Assembly (NCBI GenBank): GCA_002633005.1 | Contig: NMRA01000834.1 | Coordinates: forward strand, 8,297 to 69,432 | DNA from: Phoronis australis | Taxonomy: Eukaryota > Phoronida > Phoronidae | DNA: 61,136 nucleotides | Direction of reading: 5' to 3' | Shown here: positions 58,401-61,136 of the stretch, one piece after another | Layout: the number at the start of each line of letters is the position of its first letter | Numbering within the stretch: the first letter of the stretch is position 1 | Translations under genes and position numbers: made by a program | The notes under the pieces: generated by a model | What the model was told of the DNA's origin: nothing | The model's database searches: none | What the model saw: only the letters and a program-made list of their open reading frames with translations

Positions 58401-59449
58401 TAAAAAAACATCATTCCCTTGGGAAGTGGCCCTTGGTCAAGATAACACAAATTAAATTTTGAGTCATTTTGTAATGTTTAAAATGTACCAAGTTAAAACT
58501 ACTCTCCACAGTTGCAGGCTGTAACTCTGCAAATGCCAGAGAAAACCAATTTAGGTGTAATAACAACCACCATTGTTGAGACAGTAGTGCTAGCTATTAC
58601 CTTTCCACTTCATTAAATTAGCTCAGATCTCCATAAATACATGTACCAAGGGCAAGATAATAGGCATGGTAAAAGTTGTCTGGAGCTAAAGGAATTTGAG
58701 GTGTAACCAGTGTAAGCCAGAAATTCTGCATATGTATATTGATGCCCAAGAATGCAGTGAAAACTTCACGCGAAAGAAATGAAATGTTTCATCTAATGTT
58801 GGTTACGTATTTAATGACTAACTGAGGGCTCTTTACGGAATTAGATGATGATTAGGCGACTCGAGTTTGCTTTGTGTAGCACTGCCTGTCGTATATGGAA
58901 AAAGTAGGTCATCCAGTCACGTGCACAGCACCTGTTATTTCAGCTGCGAACCATGCCCGAATTACACTCTTAAAGGAGCATGCCACCCAAAAAACAACCT
59001 AATTTGTATCAATTTAGATAGAGCAGTTCTACTCCACAACGGCACGTACGGTTGCGTTACCTGACACCTGACGGCAGACGGAGGTGTTGAAATTATCCAA
59101 TGATGTCATCGGTTTCACACGCAGTCTGTTCAGCAGTTCACAACACGAGTTAGTGGTGTCAATTTATCTCTTGAAGTCATCGTTTAACACCAATAAATCA
59201 TCAAACTTCGATGTAAAACCCTTAAAAATACACCGAGTTCTTATAAAAACGTGTTGTTTTATTTCGCTCTTACGGATTTATTGGTATTTGGACACACCGT
59301 AGCCTACAAAGTTTGGCAGGCCAACTAGGTCCGTAGCAGGAGTTTGGGGTCTGTTTGGAGATAATTTTGAAGTATTTTCTGTGAGATACAGACAGGAGAA
59401 CCTAGATCTGTGTCGTTTAGACTTGTGATTTTTTTAGTTCTAAACACAA
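55461..59449. other. Long stretch without recognised genes
   Basis: 4 kb, AT-rich. Small frames (e.g. 57269-57478, 58867-59064) have no recognisable motif. No transposon ends seen. Confidence 0.4.
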
Positions 59450-59456
59450 AAGGCTT

Positions 59457-59565
59457 CTTGTCCTGGCCAGTGGCTCGGAGCCCGATCAGGCCCGTCGCGG
59501 CCGCCCGGATGGACTGTCGTTGCCGCGGCCAATGGCTCGGAAACTGATCAGACGTCACGAACATA
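59457..59565. promoter_or_regulatory. GC-rich segment with duplicated block, CCAAT and CRE-like sites
   Basis: Two ~25-bp copies of GGCCAGTGGCTCGGAGCCCG / GGCCAATGGCTCGGAAACTG, about 62 bp apart, each followed by ATCAG. GGCCAATGG (CCAAT box) and GACGTCAC (CRE-like) occur in the second copy. The base composition differs sharply from its surroundings. A promoter is possible, but no adjacent gene was found. Confidence 0.3.
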
Positions 59566-60204
59566 AACCAGCCAAAGTTCAGTGGAAACTAAACTTCCAG
59601 TCAAGAAAATACTATACTAGTGAGCCAAAGTAATGTGCATGTGATTATGTTGGTGAATTAGCCACGAAACTGCAAATCTACTTACTCGTCGGGGGCCGCG
59701 AATTCAGGTTCCGCTATGGCCACAGCAGCGCCATTGCAGAAGTTGTACATTGACAATCATTAATTGAGTAATGTAAATGTTAATAAAGATTCCCCTAACA
59801 CCTGGTCGTGGATGGAAATCGAGTTGTTTCATAACAGTTTCTGCCAGCAAACACTAAAATTTAATTAGCATGAGCTCACACGGCCTCGATGTCCGTCAAT
59901 TAATTTTATTGCACCTAAAGCCGGTAACGCAGTGATTTATTCATTGCCGGCTTTTCAAATCATTTGCACTCACGAACACTCCAAAGGCATTACAAATTGC
60001 ATCTAATGAGACTGACTTTGTTTCAGTTTTATATAAGTATTGGTTAGGGTGAGAATAATTCATTTTGAAACAGAACGCTCAGTAATAAACGCCAACCTGG
60101 CAACCGTCGCAATCCCGACTTAGGACAAGCTAGACCTCATCAGTCCCAACTTTGCTGGTGGATCGTTAAGTTTTACAGGTTATCAATTCGAACAGGAATA
60201 GACC
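59566..60204. other. Unassigned sequence
   Basis: No gene recognised. It follows the GC-rich block. Confidence 0.4.
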
Positions 60205-60760
60205 GGGATCCCAGAGCTTTTTTGGGCATGAAAAGGTAACCAATTTTCTTTGGTGCCACAGTGCTCTATGGGTATCCTGATGCTTGGAAATGGCCGTCTG
60301 GCAGGTTCGCTCTGGTGGGTGTGGTCAGGGGAGCCAAGAGAATTACACTAAAAAATTGAGCTAGATCAACTTTTCTGGTAACCACTTAAAACTGCCTTCA
60401 ATACCTGCTACGTCATCCATTGTATCAAAATTGGTCACTGCCAGACAATTTCAGTGGTTGACAGGGGAGTACCCGCCAGATGAACATATACAGGGTACAA
60501 AAATTGAGCTAGATCAATCCAAGAGGTAACCCCCTAAAACCGTAAGCCCAGGTATCACGAATAAACACTGCCAGGCAAATCTAGTGGTGGGTTAGCCCCG
60601 CCAGACACGCCCAAGTACCTGAGTTGAGCTAGATCAACCCACCAGGAAACCGCTTGAAACCAATCGCCCGATTTTCAGCATCATTGAATGTGGCAAAACA
60701 GTAAGATGCCTCCATCAGACAAATAAAGAGTTGAAACAAAATTGATTATAAGCGCATTCA
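60205..60760 (+). repeat. Dispersed repeat of ~130-bp monomers, copy 3
   Basis: The head (GGGCATGAAAAGGTAACCAA, GGTGGGTGTGGTCAGGGG) matches the reverse of 17600-17700. Monomers follow at about 60354, 60500 and 60626 with GAGCTAGATCAACC blocks. This is the most complete copy in the window. Confidence 0.75.
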
Positions 60761-61136
60761 CGCTGAATAAGCATCACAATCAGGAACCAGGCACTTCAAT
60801 TTTCAATACAGCCACTAAAACTGTACGACATAGGACACCGCACAAGGTGAGAGATTTTTGTCAGCAAGTTTATGTCAGGGCATGAAAACCAGAAAAATCG
60901 CGCCTGAGGTTGGAGCGACCTCACGAGTCCATGCGAAAACAGCGGATTACTCCACATAATTCACTATTAAAAACAAAACCTAAAAACCCGTCCAAGACGG
61001 ATATCACATTGTGTTTGCACTAATTTCCATTTTTCATTGTCCTATTTTACCAGTCTAAACTGCGTCCTTTTGTTTTCGGACGAGTCATTTGATGCAACTG
61101 CTAAAAGGAATAATAACCAAAATTCCGTCTTTTGCT
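60761..61136. other. Unassigned sequence at the window end
   Basis: No feature recognised. Confidence 0.4.

Overview
The window is a gene-poor, AT-rich piece of a non-vertebrate animal genome. Signs of this are spliced genes with GT/AG introns, AATAAA signals, a BEL/Pao LTR retrotransposon, a non-LTR retrotransposon with a 2A-like peptide, a Kolobok-type DNA transposon and a Polinton-type capsid gene remnant. A marine invertebrate (hemichordate, cephalochordate or lophotrochozoan) fits best, but nothing here fixes the phylum.

Two host genes can be supported. The first is a minus-strand gene of the kyphoscoliosis (KY) peptidase / transglutaminase-like family. Its 3' exon is 3677-5411 and I find smaller phase-compatible exons at 9468-9541, 10370-10421, 10620-10702 and 11168-11311. 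Ser and Asn stand where the catalytic Cys and His are expected, so it looks like a pseudoenzyme. A broken BEL/Pao element fills its last intron. The second is a plus-strand secreted cysteine-rich protein of unknown family (38613-39329). A roughly 500-bp segment just upstream of it is repeated in inverted orientation at 54.9-55.5 kb.

Most of the rest is mobile or repeated DNA. From left to right: a repeat array (1-3244); the KY gene with the Pao element (3.6-11.3 kb); LTR fragments and a family of ~130-bp tandem monomers (12.4-17.7 kb, again at 60.2 kb); a 370-bp palindromic minisatellite (19.2 kb); a solo LTR nested in an AT-rich palindromic element (20.4-21.4 kb); a Polinton penton-like pseudogene (22.4-23.6 kb); a 2A-bearing LINE split by a Kolobok element with a TTAA target duplication (24.9-29.0 kb); hairpin repeats (29.5 kb); a long stretch with nothing recognisable (29.7-36.5 kb); the secreted-protein gene; then a 13-kb array of 1.0-1.8-kb units (40508-53615).

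The array is the most unusual content. Its units fall into two diverged subfamilies, A and B, that share a ~190-bp core. The core carries YY1-, ETS-, CTCF- and NRF1-like motifs at offsets 0, 17, 98, 141, 166 and 178, and the first-YY1-to-NRF1 distance is 141 in 10 of the 12 cores I measured by hand. The units also carry a 17-bp-arm palindrome with one compensatory double change and a terminal hairpin minisatellite. This looks like a repeat that disperses a housekeeping-promoter or insulator-like module. That function is inferred and untested.
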